DNA of 6,255 nucleotides from Methanobacterium sp. GTDB taxonomy: Archaea; Methanobacteriota; Methanobacteria; Methanobacteriales; Methanobacteriaceae. Numbering within the stretch: the first letter of the stretch is position 1; each line of letters opens with the position of its first letter. The stretch covers positions 33,398 to 39,652 of the forward strand of contig PLXT01000051.1 of the NCBI GenBank assembly GCA_003151535.1, read 5' to 3'. The translations under genes and the position numbers were made by a program. Below, one piece after another: positions 1 to 5,987 of the stretch. Below the pieces are notes generated by a model. The model was not told the DNA's origin. It made no database searches and saw nothing but the letters and a program-made list of their open reading frames with translations.

Positions 1-1430
1 TATTCTGTGAACTTTAAATTTTGTTTTAAGTTCCCGAATGGCCATTCTACGGTTTCTTTGCGTTTTGCGTATTCCAATTTTGCTTCGGGTGTTTCCATTT
101 TTAATTCCATTCTTTTTGGTAATTCGCCACCATAAGCTGTTATAATTTTAAAACGATTTTTTCCAGCACATTCATGTTGATCAGAACATTTTAAACATTT
201 ATTAGTATAATATTGTTCTCTTATTTTACCATTATATTCATATATCGTTTGATAAGGTAATTTTTGATTATTTAGACATATATACAGGTTGTTTTTGTAA
301 TCATATTTGAAATTATGTTTAGAAAAATGATTTGTATGTTTAATGTTTGTTTTTGCTTCTGTGGCTTGTTTTCTGTTAGGTATATATGCATTGATATTAT
401 TTTTGTGGATATATACTAAGTTTTCTAGTGTATAATAGCCATTATCTACACTTAAGCTTGTATTTTTAGGTAAAGGTCCTATAGTTTCTATAATTTTTTC
501 TATTGTTGGTATTAGTTGTTTATGGTCTGCGGGGTCTTGTGTTACGCTATTTGATAAGATTATTCCTGATTTATGGTCTACACTAATTTGTGAATTGTAT
601 GAGAATTCTATTTTATTCTTTTTATTCATCATCCATCGTGCATCGGGGTCTGTTAAGCTAACTGATTTTTGTCCACTACTTTTTAATTGTTTTTCCGCTT
701 TTTCTATTTTTTCTATTGTTTTTTCAGGATTTTTAATTCCTTGTTTTATAATATTCACTGCGGATTTTTTGAGCGGGTTTTCTTCTTCATTTATGTTTTC
801 GTAGTCTTCAATTTCTTTAAATGATTCTTCTATTAGTTTTATTCTTTCTTCTTTGTTTACTGGCATTCTAATTTCATTATCATTGTCTTCGCCGTATAAT
901 TCGTCTTCTTCTTTGTCTGTATCAATTCCTTTTTTTAGGATCTTTTTAACAACATTAATTTCTTTTCCTGTTAAATTGTTGTTGTTGGAGGCGTTTGCTT
1001 TGATTTTTGTACCATCTAGGGAGAGATGTTCTAAATTAAGTAGATTTAGCTTCTTTGCGATGCGTACTGTGCTCAAGAATGCTTTTTCTATTAATCTTCG
1101 TGCTTGAATTTTGAATCTTAAAATTGTCCTGAAATCTGGCGATTCTTTGCCAGATAAGTAAGTATAAACGAAATTTTCATTTGTTAGTTTCATAATCTTC
1201 CTGGATGAGAAAACACCATCAATAGAAGCCATTATAATAACTCGCATTAACATTCGCCGCGAATAAGCCGGTTTACCCGCACTATACCTATATTTTTTAT
1301 CAAGTTTCCTAAAATCCAATTTATCAACAATATCTGAAACATAAAAACATATATGATCCGCTGGAATAAACTCTCTCAAATCAACCGGTACCAAAAAAGT
1401 CTGACCCATTTTATCTTCCCTTAAAACCAT
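1..1430 (-). CDS. IS1182 family transposase, 3' end cut by the window
   Basis: This DDE transposase would cut and join the ends of its own element. My translation from the ATG at 1430 gives 476 codons with no stop before the window edge. Residues about 10-90 match the DUF772-type N-terminal domain (SAGKPAYSRRMLMRV, then MASIDGVFSSRKI). The catalytic triad is visible: D139 in LSLDGTKIKANAS, D329 in SVDNGYY, and E462 in VEWPFGNLKQ. Residues about 160-255, between D139 and D329, form a lysine/glutamate-rich, probably coiled segment. A CxxCx5C cluster (C412, C415, C421) fits the DDE_Tnp_1_6 domain of this family. The start is supported by GGAGG eight bases upstream; a second in-frame ATG seven codons in is a weaker choice. 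A few tens of C-terminal residues are probably missing. The last two visible bases are TA, so codon 477 could be Tyr or a stop; Tyr is more likely by family length. Confidence 0.93.
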   Translation of the reverse strand, partial: MVLREDKMGQTFLVPVDLREFIPADHICFYVSDIVDKLDFRKLDKKYRYSAGKPAYSRRMLMRVIIMASIDGVFSSRKIMKLTNENFVYTYLSGKESPDFRTILRFKIQARRLIEKAFLSTVRIAKKLNLLNLEHLSLDGTKIKANASNNNNLTGKEINVVKKILKKGIDTDKEEDELYGEDNDNEIRMPVNKEERIKLIEESFKEIEDYENINEEENPLKKSAVNIIKQGIKNPEKTIEKIEKAEKQLKSSGQKSVSLTDPDARWMMNKKNKIEFSYNSQISVDHKSGIILSNSVTQDPADHKQLIPTIEKIIETIGPLPKNTSLSVDNGYYTLENLVYIHKNNINAYIPNRKQATEAKTNIKHTNHFSKHNFKYDYKNNLYICLNNQKLPYQTIYEYNGKIREQYYTNKCLKCSDQHECAGKNRFKIITAYGGELPKRMELKMETPEAKLEYAKRKETVEWPFGNLKQNLKFTE

Positions 1431-1483
1431 AAACACAACCTCCAAACAAACACAAACACTATAATAATACTATAACAACCACC

Positions 1484-1493
1484 AATATATAAT
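1484..1493 (-). promoter_or_regulatory. Candidate TATA box of the transposase
   Basis: On the minus strand ATTATATATT lies just after a G-rich stretch (AGGGGTTA) and about 55 nt before the transposase ATG. An archaeal start site about 25 nt downstream would leave a leader of about 25-30 nt containing the GGAGG ribosome site at 1443-1439. The spacing is right, but the region is so AT-rich that other boxes are possible. Confidence 0.45.
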
Positions 1494-1559
1494 TAACCCC
1501 TAAAAAAGATATCAAAAAAATTATTTAATAACAAATACTAAAAAAAGTAATATAATTAT

Positions 1560-1577
1560 GGGTCAGCCTCTTAAGAG
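1560..1577. repeat. Likely IS terminus with abutting palindrome
   Basis: The plus strand reads GGGTCAGCCTC followed by TTAAGAG. The first part, on the minus strand, is the GAGGCTGACCC proposed as the transposon end. The last three bases of that end with the next seven make the perfect palindrome CTCTTAAGAG (1568-1577). The palindrome could be target DNA, chance, or part of the site chosen for insertion. The other end of the element is needed to settle the exact boundary. Confidence 0.45.
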
Positions 1578-1587
1578 TATAAAATTT

Positions 1588-1608
1588 ATAATCTAAAATC
1601 TAGATTAT
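1588..1608. repeat. 8-bp perfect inverted repeat, 5-nt loop
   Basis: ATAATCTA at 1588-1595 is the exact reverse complement of TAGATTAT at 1601-1608, separated by AAATC. It lies just outside the likely IS end and about 190 nt before the reductase. It could be an operator, or a weak hairpin at the end of whatever gene lay to the left before the IS inserted. There is no T-tract after it, so a terminator is not well supported. Confidence 0.55.
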
Positions 1609-1712
1609 GAATACAACACTGGCAGGAGTACAACTTCTAGAATTGTGGTTTTATTACGGTCAACTCAATTAAATCATAACCGTATACATACTTTTTAATC
1701 CATGACATTGGG

Positions 1713-1721
1713 CTTTATAAT
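1713..1721 (+). promoter_or_regulatory. Candidate TATA box for the reductase gene
   Basis: CTTTATAAT follows ATTGGG, a plausible BRE-TATA pair. A start about 25 nt downstream (near 1745) would give a leader of about 50 nt. A second weaker box, CTAAATAT at 1763-1770, would instead give a nearly leaderless transcript beginning at the GTG. The sequence alone does not decide between them. Confidence 0.35.
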
Positions 1722-1796
1722 TAATATTACTGGACAAAATTAGATTAAATCACAGGATAATTCTAAATATTCTAATAATCTTTAATAAGAAACGAG

Positions 1797-2489
1797 GTGA
1801 GTCCTATACTACCAAAAGTAATAATATTCGATAATATATCACTTGATGGGCGAATTGATGGCTTCAATATTGATACTGAACTTTATCATCAAGTGGCTTC
1901 TGAATGGTCTTTAGATGCGGTTTTAATGAGTAGTAACACTCTATTAAAAAGATTTCATTTAAAAAATGACGATATAAATGAAGTAACGGATAGCAAATTA
2001 AGCCAAACAAATGAAAATGATAATCGACCGTTATTAGTTGTACCCGACAGTCGAGGAATGATACGGATCTGGAATAATGTATTAGAAACTTCTTTTTTTA
2101 GAGATATTCTAGTTTTATGTTCCAGATCTACTCCTCAAGAATATTTGGACTTTTTAGAAGAAAGATACATCAAGTACATGGTCATAGGCTATGATAAAGT
2201 TAATTTAGGTACTGCCCTTGAAGAACTGAATTTACAGTTTGGTGTTAAAAATTTAAGAGTTGAAAGTGGAGGCAGACTTAATGGGGCATTACTCCGGGAC
2301 GATCTTGTGGATGAGGTATGTGTATTAATTTACCCTAATCTTATAGGGGGAATATCACCCGATTCCCTGTATACTGCACCTGATTTATCTTCGAAAGAAG
2401 GAGTTTTAGACTTGAAGCTTCTTAAAGTGGAGAAATTAAAGAACGAGATTATTATGTTACGTTACAGAATTATGAAATATCAGTTCTAA
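1797..2489 (+). CDS. RibD C-terminal / dihydrofolate-reductase-like NAD(P)H reductase
   Basis: The 230-residue product fits the RibD_C domain family, which includes the riboflavin-pathway pyrimidine reductase and many uncharacterised reductases. Visible signatures are SLDGRI (15-20), DAVLMSSNT (40-48, where the family usually has a glycine), LLVVPDSRG (79-87), ESGGRLNGALL (156-166), LVDEV (170-174) and PNLIGG (180-185). The glycine-rich block near 158-163 is the expected cofactor-binding loop. The domain is full length with no deaminase domain. A role in riboflavin or pterin synthesis is possible, but the substrate is not readable from sequence and no riboflavin gene is next to it. The start is uncertain: GTG at 1797 overlaps the GAGGTGA ribosome site at 1794-1800, whereas an ATA five bases after that site would begin at the usual family N-terminus (x-L-P-K-V-I-I). 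Transcribed alone or with the ProC-like gene 85 nt downstream. Confidence 0.82.
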   Translation: MSPILPKVIIFDNISLDGRIDGFNIDTELYHQVASEWSLDAVLMSSNTLLKRFHLKNDDINEVTDSKLSQTNENDNRPLLVVPDSRGMIRIWNNVLETSFFRDILVLCSRSTPQEYLDFLEERYIKYMVIGYDKVNLGTALEELNLQFGVKNLRVESGGRLNGALLRDDLVDEVCVLIYPNLIGGISPDSLYTAPDLSSKEGVLDLKLLKVEKLKNEIIMLRYRIMKYQF

Positions 2490-2574
2490 TAAACTTCTCA
2501 AAATAATTGAATAACAATTCTAATCAATCAACTTTTTATTTAAATAGTATGAATCAATAATTAGGAGATCTATT

Positions 2575-3393
2575 GTGAAAAAAATAGGATTTATAGGTTA
2601 TGGAAGTATGGGAAAAGTTATTCTGGATGGTTTCCTATTATCAGGGATAATTAAGCCATATGAGGTTATAATTTCTACTAGAACCGGATCAAAACTCGAT
2701 CATTTGAAAAAAGAGTATCCTGAAATAGAAATTGCTCAGAACAATACTGTCACAACAATGAAGTCTGATCTACTATTCCTGATGGTTGGAACATCAGATG
2801 TAAAGAAGGTTCTTGTAGAGATCAATGAATTCACATCCAAAAATACGCATATAGTGTATATATCTGTGGCTTTGACAATTGAAAATGTTAATCGAATATT
2901 CAAAGGGAAAATATCCAAGGTAATGCCGTCTTTAACTTCAAAAGTACTGGAAGGAGTAACATTAATTTGTCATAACTCCGCTGTGACAAAAACAGAAGGT
3001 GAATATCTCAACTCTCTTTTTAATTCAATAGGAATATTTAAAGTCATTGATGAGCAAGATTTTGATGTGGGTGCTGATATTACGAGTTGTTCACCTGCAT
3101 TTATTGCACAAATATTCATGGAATTTGCTAAAACAGCATCAATGAATAGTGGATTTTCGATAGAAGAAACAGAAGAGATGGTAATTAAAACTTTGTATGG
3201 AACTTCAAAACTCCTTTCTGATGGAAATATGGGGTTTGACAATTTAATATCCTCGGTTGCTACTAAAGGAGGCATAACAGAAGAGGGTTTGAAGGTTTTG
3301 GATGAGGAAATTCCAGCAACATTCAACAAACTTTTTAATACAACCATTAAGAAACATGATACAATTAAAAATGAACTTAAAGAACATTATTGA
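2575..3393 (+). CDS. proC: ProC-like pyrroline-5-carboxylate reductase family protein
   Basis: ProC reduces 1-pyrroline-5-carboxylate to proline with NAD(P)H in the cytosol. The 272-residue length is normal for the family. The N-terminal Rossmann fold shows GFIGYGSMG (5-13) and a STRTGSK stretch (34-40) at the place of the usual NADPH-phosphate-binding SNRT motif. VMPSLTSKVLEGVT (116-129) matches the conserved RxMPNTPxxVxxG region in altered form. The C-terminal helical dimerisation domain shows SCSPAF (171-176) where ProC normally has SGSGPAY, and ATKGGITEEGL (229-239) where SPGGTT is usual. These changes affect the substrate-side signature, so a related imine or ketone reductase is a real alternative and the symbol is provisional. 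The start is GTG, preceded by AGGAGAT at 2563-2569 with a 5-nt spacer. TTTAAATA at 2539-2546 is a TATA-like box but sits very close to the ribosome site. Next gene begins 208 nt downstream. Confidence 0.78.
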   Translation: MKKIGFIGYGSMGKVILDGFLLSGIIKPYEVIISTRTGSKLDHLKKEYPEIEIAQNNTVTTMKSDLLFLMVGTSDVKKVLVEINEFTSKNTHIVYISVALTIENVNRIFKGKISKVMPSLTSKVLEGVTLICHNSAVTKTEGEYLNSLFNSIGIFKVIDEQDFDVGADITSCSPAFIAQIFMEFAKTASMNSGFSIEETEEMVIKTLYGTSKLLSDGNMGFDNLISSVATKGGITEEGLKVLDEEIPATFNKLFNTTIKKHDTIKNELKEHY

Positions 3394-3397
3394 TTTG

Positions 3398-3474
3398 TTA
3401 TATAAATGGGGTTGGATATCTACTTGAAATTCGAGAATTGTGATAATTCCCTCAATTAATTATATAAAGGGGTT
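3398..3474 (+). repeat. Duplicated TATA-like unit (TTATATAAA then GGGGTT)
   Basis: TTATATAAA followed by TGGGGTT occurs right after the proC-like stop (3398-3413), and TTATATAAA followed by GGGGTT recurs at 3460-3474, 62 nt later. Either copy could act as the promoter of the secreted-protein gene; the second would leave a leader of about 110 nt. The rest of the gap, to 3601, shows no frame worth calling. Confidence 0.4.
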
Positions 3475-3601
3475 TGTAAAATATAGTATTTCAGAGTTCA
3501 AATAGGGATAGTACTCGGGTTAACTTAATTCTGGGGATTCATGTTTGAATATACCAAATTAGAAATAATCGTTGAAATAAATTATTAGAAGGAATTCCAA
3601 A

Positions 3602-3979
3602 ATGAAAAATATCATACTCCTCTCGATGCTATTTGTTATGTTTATGGGGGTTGTTTACGGTGCAATGGTTGCAACTGGCGGTCAACAACATTCAGATATG
3701 ACTGGAAAGATTATTGGCATATTGGTTGCAGATAATAACTCCACCAATACTAATTCAATACTTGTACAAGGAGTAATAACCAATGGTAACCAACAGGGGA
3801 ATGTTTCGGTGAGAATAACAAATGAAACACAGATATTACGTAAAGATGGAAATAAAACAAACGATGGAACGTTTGGAAGTCTTCAACCTGGACAAAGTGT
3901 AGATATTACATTCATTGGTCCAATAATCCAGGCATATCCTCCCCAAGCAACTGGAAATCAAATAACTATAATGAGTTGA
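3602..3979 (+). CDS. Small secreted protein, DUF3221-like
   Basis: The 125-residue product begins with a typical signal peptide: two Lys/Asn-rich residues after Met, a hydrophobic core (4-19, ILLSMLFVMFMGVVYG) and a likely cleavage near residues 20-25. The remainder is a compact beta-rich domain. TGKIIGI (34-40), SILVQG (52-57), a TNETQIL strand (73-79), FGSLQPGQSVDITF (91-104) and the closing GPIIQAYPPQATGNQI pattern (106-121) resemble the DUF3221 OB-like family, whose end reads like a SYPAQA motif. That family has no settled function, so none is claimed. There are five N-x-S/T sequons (N45, N46, N67, N74, N84), suggesting an S-layer-type glycosylated surface or exported protein, and no cysteines. 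ATG start with GAAGGA eight bases upstream. It stands alone, ending 180 nt before tRNA-Cys. Confidence 0.8.
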   Translation: MKNIILLSMLFVMFMGVVYGAMVATGGQQHSDMTGKIIGILVADNNSTNTNSILVQGVITNGNQQGNVSVRITNETQILRKDGNKTNDGTFGSLQPGQSVDITFIGPIIQAYPPQATGNQITIMS

Positions 3980-4094
3980 TTGATAATTTGTATAAGTTAA
4001 TATTAAATTATCTATTCATTAAATTTAAAATGGATTCTAGTTGAATTTATCTCAAATTTATACAATTAAAATTATGTAAAATTGCAATTAATGA

Positions 4095-4103
4095 TTTTTT
4101 TTT
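4095..4103 (+). terminator. T9 tract, likely archaeal terminator
   Basis: Nine consecutive T residues follow the secreted-protein gene by 115 nt and precede the tRNA-Cys promoter by 20 nt. Archaeal RNA polymerase commonly stops at U-runs without a hairpin. The position fits insulation of the tRNA gene from upstream transcription. Confidence 0.5.
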
Positions 4104-4123
4104 GAGGTAAACTCTCCGTAAGG

Positions 4124-4131
4124 TTTAAATA
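4124..4131 (+). promoter_or_regulatory. TATA box of tRNA-Cys
   Basis: TTTAAATA begins 36 nt before the mature tRNA 5' end, preceded by purine-rich GTAAGG that could serve as BRE. A transcript starting about 25 nt downstream would have a leader of a few nucleotides for RNase P to remove. The same octamer stands 37 nt before tRNA-Trp. Confidence 0.7.
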
Positions 4132-4159
4132 TCAACAGAACTTAAACTATATCTACTAT

Positions 4160-4232
<73 letters not shown>

Positions 4233-4239
4233 GAATGTA

Positions 4240-4247
4240 TTTAAATA
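4240..4247 (+). promoter_or_regulatory. TATA box of tRNA-Trp
   Basis: TTTAAATA, identical to the tRNA-Cys box, begins 37 nt before the mature tRNA-Trp 5' end. Two adjacent tRNA genes with equal spacing to identical boxes argue for separate transcription of each. Confidence 0.68.
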
Positions 4248-4276
4248 GCAATTAATATGCAGTAAATAATCCTCTT

Positions 4277-4421
<145 letters not shown>

Positions 4422-4534
4422 TATCATATTCTTAAATCTGAATATTATTCTGAATTATTAAATTATTTCAATTTAATTCTTTTCTAAAATTATTTAATGA
4501 ATCTAAAATAACAATTAATGAAAAAGGTGATAAT

Positions 4535-5152
4535 TTGGATAAGATCAACGATATTGTAATAATACCTGGGATTGGATACGATTCAAATGTTTATATCTTT
4601 GAAGATGTTATAGTCGATACTGGAACAGGAGACAACATTCAATATATTAAAGATTCAATCAAAGAGGCAGGATTATCTGTTGATGATCTTTCATTAATTG
4701 TTAACACCCATAATCACTACGATCATATTGGTGGAAACAGATGCTTTGATTTGGATGTGGCTATGCATAGGGAAGATGCTAAAGCCATACAAGAGAAAAA
4801 TGATGATGCAACTGTTGCCAGTATCTTTGGAAGATCAATGGAAGGAATGAAAGTGGTCAGAATCCTTGAAGAAGGAGATAAAATACACAATTTTGAAGTT
4901 CTTCATACACCCGGACATACTAAGGGGGGGATATGTCTTTATAATGGTGAAACACTCATATCTGGAGATACAGTGTTTGCAGATGGAGGTTATGGTAGAA
5001 TGGATATTGGTGGAAACCTTGAAGATATGAAAGAATCATTAAAGCGCTTGACCAATCTTAATGTGACCTACTTATTACCTGGTCATGGTCCCTGGGTTAA
5101 AGATGGTTCAAGACATATTAAAACTGCTTATAACATGTTAACAGGATATTAA
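4535..5152 (+). CDS. Metallo-beta-lactamase fold hydrolase (glyoxalase II-like)
   Basis: The complete 205-residue protein has every metal ligand of the superfamily: THNHYDH with H59, H61, D63 and H64; H128 in HTPGHT; D145 in SGDTVF; and H184 in PGHGP. It should bind two metal ions, often Zn or Fe, and hydrolyse an ester or thioester such as a hydroxyacylglutathione-like compound. The short single-domain layout, with no C-terminal extension, flavodoxin or RNase-type domain, fits the generic hydrolase branch, and the substrate cannot be read. The start is TTG with AGGTGA at 4525-4530; the nearby ATG at 4518 is out of frame. TATTTAAT at 4491-4498 could be its TATA box. It lies 115 nt after tRNA-Trp and converges on trkA. 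No signal peptide, so cytosolic. Confidence 0.9.
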   Translation: MDKINDIVIIPGIGYDSNVYIFEDVIVDTGTGDNIQYIKDSIKEAGLSVDDLSLIVNTHNHYDHIGGNRCFDLDVAMHREDAKAIQEKNDDATVASIFGRSMEGMKVVRILEEGDKIHNFEVLHTPGHTKGGICLYNGETLISGDTVFADGGYGRMDIGGNLEDMKESLKRLTNLNVTYLLPGHGPWVKDGSRHIKTAYNMLTGY

Positions 5153-5162
5153 ATCTTTTAAT

Positions 5163-5179
5163 AAAAAAAATAATTTTTT
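5163..5179. terminator. A8 / T6 tracts between convergent genes
   Basis: Ten bases after the hydrolase stop come AAAAAAAA (5163-5170) and then TTTTTT (5174-5179). The T6 run would end plus-strand transcription, and the A8 run is a U8 for transcripts of trkA coming from the other side. This is a compact two-way terminator of the archaeal U-run kind. Confidence 0.5.
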
Positions 5180-5217
5180 AATATAAATTCAAATTTGATA
5201 CATAATATTAAAGTTAT

Positions 5218-5868
5218 CTATGCTGTGAATAGTTTAGCAGTTTTCTTAACAGCCTTACTTTTTACAAGTATGGATATTCTATCGCCTTTATTCAAAACAT
5301 CTTCCTTTTTAGGGATGGCAATTTCACCTTTTTTATACAATGCAGCAATTATAAAATCGTCTGTAGGGCTAACATCTTTTATTTTTTTTCCTAGGACATT
5401 TTTATTTTCTACCTTGATTTCTAATAGTTCTGCATTCCCCTTTCCAATGATTATGAGATCTGCAATTTTTGGCCTTATTATGAGTTTTTCAAGATAGCTG
5501 GCTGCTGTAAGTTCTGGACTTATAACATCATCAATTCCAACTTTTTTAAAAGCATCCTCATGATCAGGGTTACTTACCCTTGCAATAATTTTTTTTATAT
5601 TATATTCCTTAACTAATATACAAGAAAGCAGATTTGCTTCGTCGAATCCTGTGGCTGCAACAAAAACATCTGCATCACCCACATTTGCTTCTTCAAGAGT
5701 TTTAATATCGGTGCCACTACCACATATTACTAATGCATCTAATTCGCTTGCAGCATTATTACATAATTTTGAATCGTTTTCAATGAGGGTGACGTCATGT
5801 CCACCAGCTACTAGTGATGAAGCCAGATTAAGTCCGACTCTTCCGCCGCCCATTATTACTACATACAT
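5218..5868 (-). CDS. trkA: TrkA-type potassium uptake regulator (RCK domain)
   Basis: TrkA binds nucleotide at the cytosolic face of TrkH and gates potassium entry. The 216 residues hold one TrkA_N Rossmann domain and one TrkA_C domain, the single-unit form usual in archaea, as against the doubled E. coli protein. MGGGRVG (6-12) is the dinucleotide loop; E30 in LIEND at the end of the second strand points to NAD(H). GSGTD (50-54) and AATGFDEANLLSCILVK (71-87) follow the family pattern. TrkA_C covers about 138-216, ending GDRISILVKSKAVKKTAKLF. The start ATG at 5868 is preceded by GGTG with a six-base spacer. It lies 119 nt downstream of trkH on the same strand, and a TATA-like box in that gap suggests it can be made independently. 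Confidence 0.93.
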   Translation of the reverse strand: MYVVIMGGGRVGLNLASSLVAGGHDVTLIENDSKLCNNAASELDALVICGSGTDIKTLEEANVGDADVFVAATGFDEANLLSCILVKEYNIKKIIARVSNPDHEDAFKKVGIDDVISPELTAASYLEKLIIRPKIADLIIIGKGNAELLEIKVENKNVLGKKIKDVSPTDDFIIAALYKKGEIAIPKKEDVLNKGDRISILVKSKAVKKTAKLFTA

Positions 5869-5926
5869 AAATTACACCAACTAAATTTTATTATTACCCA
5901 ATTCTAATTGTATAGTCTTTCCAACC

Positions 5927-5947
5927 TTATAAAAATAATGATATCAT
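5927..5947 (-). promoter_or_regulatory. TATA box of trkA with adjoining 10-bp palindrome
   Basis: On the minus strand TTTTTATAA (5935-5927) lies about 60 nt before the trkA ATG, allowing a leader of about 35 nt. Immediately upstream is the perfect palindrome ATGATATCAT (5938-5947), placed over the expected BRE. This is where an archaeal repressor would block TFB binding, so it is a candidate operator. Both are pattern-based. Confidence 0.45.
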
Positions 5948-5987
5948 AATACAAATTACAAGTTTTCAAAATGAATTATAGTATTTA

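Larger units (their letters stand above)
1..1570 (-). mobile_element. IS1182-type insertion sequence, partial (transposase 5' end and one terminus)
   Basis: The element is defined by one long transposase frame on the minus strand plus about 140 nt of AT-rich leader ending at a likely terminus. Read on the minus strand, the leader begins GAGGCTGACCC at 1570-1560; IS1182-like elements commonly start with similar GAGGCTG-type ends, from memory of the family. The 10-bp palindrome CTCTTAAGAG at 1568-1577 straddles the proposed boundary. The opposite end lies outside the window, so neither a matching inverted repeat nor a target duplication can be shown. The right boundary is therefore an inference, while the mobile nature follows firmly from the transposase. 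The reading frame shows no internal damage, so the copy may be active. Confidence 0.75.
1431..1796. other. Gene-free stretch between transposase and reductase
   Basis: No coding frame of useful length is seen here. From left to right it holds the transposase leader (1431-1570), the likely IS end, an 8-bp inverted repeat (1588-1608), a short AATTG/CAATT stem (1641-1670) and a TATA-like box at 1713-1721. The sequence to about 1570 is strongly A-rich on the plus strand, unlike the more mixed bases after it, which agrees with the proposed IS boundary. Confidence 0.6.

Noticed and set aside
595..1107. Plus-strand frames of 69 and 84 codons (595-804 and 853-1107)
   Set aside because: Both lie wholly opposite the transposase, are Phe/Ser-rich as expected of the complement of Lys/Glu codons, and lack ribosome sites.
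2736..3347. Minus-strand frames of 60 and 125 codons opposite the ProC-like gene
   Set aside because: Shadows of a convincing gene, with no domain pattern or start signal.
3406..3459. Tiny 17-codon frame after the ProC-like gene
   Set aside because: Too short, no ribosome site, and it overlaps the repeated TATA-like unit.
5163..5217. Possible hairpin terminator from A8 and T6 runs
   Set aside because: A and T runs can pair weakly, but there is no GC stem; a U-run terminator explains it better than an intrinsic bacterial hairpin.
5195..5884. Plus-strand frames of 100 and 77 codons opposite trkA
   Set aside because: trkA has clear family motifs over the same bases; the plus-strand frames have none.
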